Assembly: GCA_030668165.1 (NCBI GenBank)
Contig: DAOUUM010000121.1
Location: 1-7,821 of the forward strand
Source of the DNA: Candidatus Heimdallarchaeota archaeon
GTDB lineage: Archaea; Asgardarchaeota; Heimdallarchaeia; Heimdallarchaeales; Kariarchaeaceae
DNA: 7,821 bases
Direction of reading: 5' to 3'
Shown: one piece after another, positions 5,659 to 7,821 of the stretch
Position numbering within the stretch: position 1 is the first letter of the stretch
How the letters are laid out: every line of letters begins with the position of its first letter
Notes under the pieces: model-generated
Told to the model about the DNA's origin: nothing
The model's database searches: none
The model's input: only the letters and a program-made list of their open reading frames with translations
Program-made: the position numbers and the translations under genes

Positions 5659-6516
5659 AATAGTGTAATTTTAAGATTAATTGTGCCTAATCTTTGGTTA
5701 GATATTTTAATCAATCTTGGACCTTTACTGGTTTTTATTGTATTAATGGCAATCATTTACTTTCGTGGAATTAAAACTAATAAAAAACTTCTAACGGAGA
5801 TTGAGGGAATCGCTACTGCCGCTTTAAAAAGTAGAGGATATGCGGTAGAGAGGGTAAAGATTAGACCTGATGAATACGAATACAGATGCAAATCGAAAAA
5901 TAAGAGAATTAAAATTCTGACCTTGAATCTCAAACTATCAAACCGCACTTTCATCATACAATGGTTAATTGGAAAGATATTCAAAGATAAGGACAAACTA
6001 TTCATAGGATCGAAATTTGCTGGGGAATTTGGAAATGAAGACCCTGCCTATTCCTTTGATATTGTTCCCTATAGAAGAGGAAAATATATCAGTCAACGAT
6101 TTGATCATTTTATCAAATTCGAGGATATTGCCACAGTACAATCCACTGCAGATGATGAATTCATGATAAAATCTGAGACTCATTCATTTGTTTCCCATTT
6201 TGTTGACAATCAAGAATTTGTTTCCTTAATGTTGAAGGCTGAACCATATATGGAACATTTGAATCTGAGCAGGGCAAAAGAGGCCACCGATCCTCATTTT
6301 TCTGTCACCTATCAGTTTCAGGGTACAACTGATCCACCAGTTAGAGATTTTGTCAGTTTATTCTTCCTTGCAATAAAATTACATCTTGAGAATAATGATC
6401 GGGTCAAGAAGATGCGATCCAAGGGTGGAAGAGGGAAAGGAAAATCAGGTAAACGAGGTAGCTCGAGGGATTTCAAACAGAGAATGCAAAAGAAAAAAAC
6501 CAAGGGTAAGAAATAA
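5656..6516 (+). CDS. CCDC47-like (DUF1682-like) single-pass membrane protein with basic C-terminal tail
   Basis: A 286-residue protein: one membrane helix near the N-terminus (about 15-36) followed by R-G-I-K-T-N-K-K, so the bulk should be cytosolic; a soluble domain (about 45-250); and a tail rich in Lys, Arg and Gly (251-286). Compared with CCDC47 from memory, several blocks line up in order. These are the stretch after the membrane helix, a hydrophobic block at 99-109 followed by an acidic N-E-D-P-A-Y-S-F (127-134), and V-T-Y-Q-F (217-221) with D-F-V-S-L-F (231-236) and N-D-R-V-K-K-M-R (247-254) before the basic tail. The acidic luminal N-terminal domain of animal CCDC47 is absent. CCDC47 belongs to the PAT complex, which chaperones multipass membrane proteins at the ribosome-bound translocon. 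An in-frame stop at 5644 limits upstream extension. It could instead be an unrelated archaeal membrane protein of similar build. Confidence 0.5.
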   Translation: MNSVILRLIVPNLWLDILINLGPLLVFIVLMAIIYFRGIKTNKKLLTEIEGIATAALKSRGYAVERVKIRPDEYEYRCKSKNKRIKILTLNLKLSNRTFIIQWLIGKIFKDKDKLFIGSKFAGEFGNEDPAYSFDIVPYRRGKYISQRFDHFIKFEDIATVQSTADDEFMIKSETHSFVSHFVDNQEFVSLMLKAEPYMEHLNLSRAKEATDPHFSVTYQFQGTTDPPVRDFVSLFFLAIKLHLENNDRVKKMRSKGGRGKGKSGKRGSSRDFKQRMQKKKTKGKK

Positions 6517-6520
6517 TAAA

Positions 6521-7821
6521 TTATCTATTAACATCATAAAATTTCAGAACGTTTGGTATTTCTTTAATAATATCTGAAGCTATTAGACTATTCCCATATT
6601 TCTCTGCAGCAAGTTCTCCAGCCCTTCCCATTAGATAAGCGCCAACTGCAGAAGCAATAAATGTATCATCAATAAAATTAACTGCTGCTGCAACAACACC
6701 TGCCAAAACATCCCCAGAGCCACCAACTGTCATTCCTGGATGACCGGTTTCATTTAATAGAGTTCGGTATCCATTTGTTATGATATCAATTCTTCCCTTC
6801 ATAAGTATTGTAACTTCTAGATCTCTTGCCTTTTCCTCGAGGAATGGGATCAAATCCTCCATCTTTTCAGGAATTTTCTCTTTAAGCATCATTCTTAATT
6901 CTGCTCGATGAGGAGTGATTACCACTCCTGAGTTATTTTTAAGACTTTCAGTCTTATTTCTAAAGGCACGGACGGCCTCAGCATCCAGTACAAATTTTAC
7001 CTTATCTTTGGCAAACTCAAAGAATTCTCTTGTAAATTTATTACAATCTGGATGATTAGACATACCCATCCCGATACAGATCACATCATGGCGTGCGATA
7101 GCCATATCCCGATATTTTCTGAATGGTTTAGATGTAATTCTTTCACCTTGCACTTTTACCACAATGAAGTCCTCAGCATATCCTGCTACAATATCTCTAA
7201 TAGTTTCAGGGACCACAATACGCAAGGTATCAACTCCAGATCGCATGGTAGCCATACCAGACAAAACTGGAGCTCCTGTAAACTCATCACTGCCTCCAAT
7301 TACCATAATCTGCCCATTTTGCCCCTTATGAGAATCTAGATCTCTTCTCGGCCAAAATTGTTTGAGCAAAAATTCTGAGGTCACAAAACCAGATCTTGAT
7401 TTTATGCCAATATCTACAATATTAATATTAGACTCATCTGATAATGTTAGAAAACATTTTTTCGTAAACTGCATGGTCACGATATCATGTGGAATGAATG
7501 ATTCACAGTACCATTCACCTGTGTTGCAGTCCATTCCGCTGGGAATGTCCACTGAAACTATTTGCTGTTCACTGCTAATTTCTGAAAAAAGTTTAATTAT
7601 TTCACTATAAGGAGCCCGAATTTCTGATTTTATTCCAATTCCAAATATTGAATCCACAATTAAGACAGCTTTTTGTATTTTTGAAACGACCTCTGCTAAT
7701 GTAATATCTCTATCCAAAACAAATGAACTTACATCTTCTAGTTCCTCAAAAGCTTTTTTTGCCTCTATTGTGTTCGGTGATCTCAAGTAAATTAATTCTA
7801 CCTTGTGAGTATTACTCAAGC
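6521..7821 (-). CDS. nnr: Bifunctional NAD(P)HX epimerase/dehydratase, N-terminus cut by window edge
   Basis: This repairs hydrated NAD(P)H: the YjeF_N domain interconverts the R and S epimers and the C-terminal ribokinase-fold domain dehydrates the S form using a nucleoside phosphate (ADP in most prokaryotes). The frame is still open at the window edge, so a TTG at 7819 is not the start; an estimated 65-75 residues, including the N-G-G-D-G motif, lie outside. Counting from 7819, the epimerase part shows V-D-S-I-F-G-I-G (55-62) and V-D-I-P-S-G (90-95). The dehydratase begins with H-K-G-Q-N-G (164-169), then has T-P-H-R-A-E-L, L-M-K-G and N-x-T-G-H-P-G-M ahead of G-G-S-G-D (366-370), whose Asp is the expected catalytic base. 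All key residues of the visible part are present. It is convergent with the CCDC47-like gene, with four bases between stops, and is probably unrelated to it in function. Confidence 0.95.
   Translation of the reverse strand, partial: LSNTHKVELIYLRSPNTIEAKKAFEELEDVSSFVLDRDITLAEVVSKIQKAVLIVDSIFGIGIKSEIRAPYSEIIKLFSEISSEQQIVSVDIPSGMDCNTGEWYCESFIPHDIVTMQFTKKCFLTLSDESNINIVDIGIKSRSGFVTSEFLLKQFWPRRDLDSHKGQNGQIMVIGGSDEFTGAPVLSGMATMRSGVDTLRIVVPETIRDIVAGYAEDFIVVKVQGERITSKPFRKYRDMAIARHDVICIGMGMSNHPDCNKFTREFFEFAKDKVKFVLDAEAVRAFRNKTESLKNNSGVVITPHRAELRMMLKEKIPEKMEDLIPFLEEKARDLEVTILMKGRIDIITNGYRTLLNETGHPGMTVGGSGDVLAGVVAAAVNFIDDTFIASAVGAYLMGRAGELAAEKYGNSLIASDIIKEIPNVLKFYDVNR

Noticed and set aside
1..7821. CRISPR arrays, tRNA or rRNA genes, insertion sequences and attachment sites
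   Set aside because: No regularly spaced direct repeats, cloverleaf-like sequence, transposase motifs or terminal inverted repeats were seen, and the gaps between genes are all 200 bases or shorter.

Overview
This is an AT-rich window that reads as archaeal. Candidate promoters are TATA-like boxes about 30 bases before the expected start sites, with short leaders. It holds a RAD55/KaiC-type protein and two membrane proteins whose closest remembered relatives are ER insertion factors. A TMCO1/EMC3-like protein together with a CCDC47-like protein points towards an Asgard-type archaeon, but this is an inference from remembered family sequences, not a database result. I see no tRNA, rRNA, CRISPR array, insertion sequence or integration site. 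The window is almost fully coding: nine genes, no gene-free stretch over 200 bases.

Layout. (1) Positions 1-525 hold the C-terminal part of a membrane protein resembling TMCO1/EMC3/DUF106 (Oxa1 superfamily), with a very basic tail. (2) Positions 538-2102, same strand: a short sugar-phosphate nucleotidylyltransferase followed by an ATGA-overlapping homologue that has lost the nucleotide-binding loop, the catalytic Lys and the metal-binding Asp, an apparent pseudoenzyme partner. (3) Positions 2192-2956: a polymerase-beta-fold nucleotidyltransferase with a helical C-terminal part. (4) Positions 2999-3964: a GalE-like extended SDR nucleotide-sugar epimerase/dehydratase. (5) Positions 3973-4677, minus strand: a third, intact sugar-phosphate nucleotidylyltransferase, convergent with the SDR gene. 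(6) A 200-base divergent intergenic region, then 4878-5561: a RAD55/KaiC-like domain with degenerate Walker motifs. (7) Positions 5656-6516: a single-pass membrane protein resembling CCDC47 (DUF1682), with a basic tail and a 17-base perfect palindrome over its start codon. (8) Positions 6521-7821, minus strand: bifunctional NAD(P)HX epimerase/dehydratase, cut by the window edge.

Two themes stand out. One is sugar activation: two intact nucleotidylyltransferases, one dead homologue and an SDR enzyme would make and modify an NDP-sugar, probably for surface glycans, protein glycosylation or lipid headgroups; the sugar cannot be told. The other is membrane-protein insertion: in animals TMCO1 and CCDC47 belong to the GEL and PAT complexes of the multipass translocon. 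Finding relatives of both within 6.5 kb, each with a ribosome-binding-like basic tail, suggests an archaeal counterpart of that machine.
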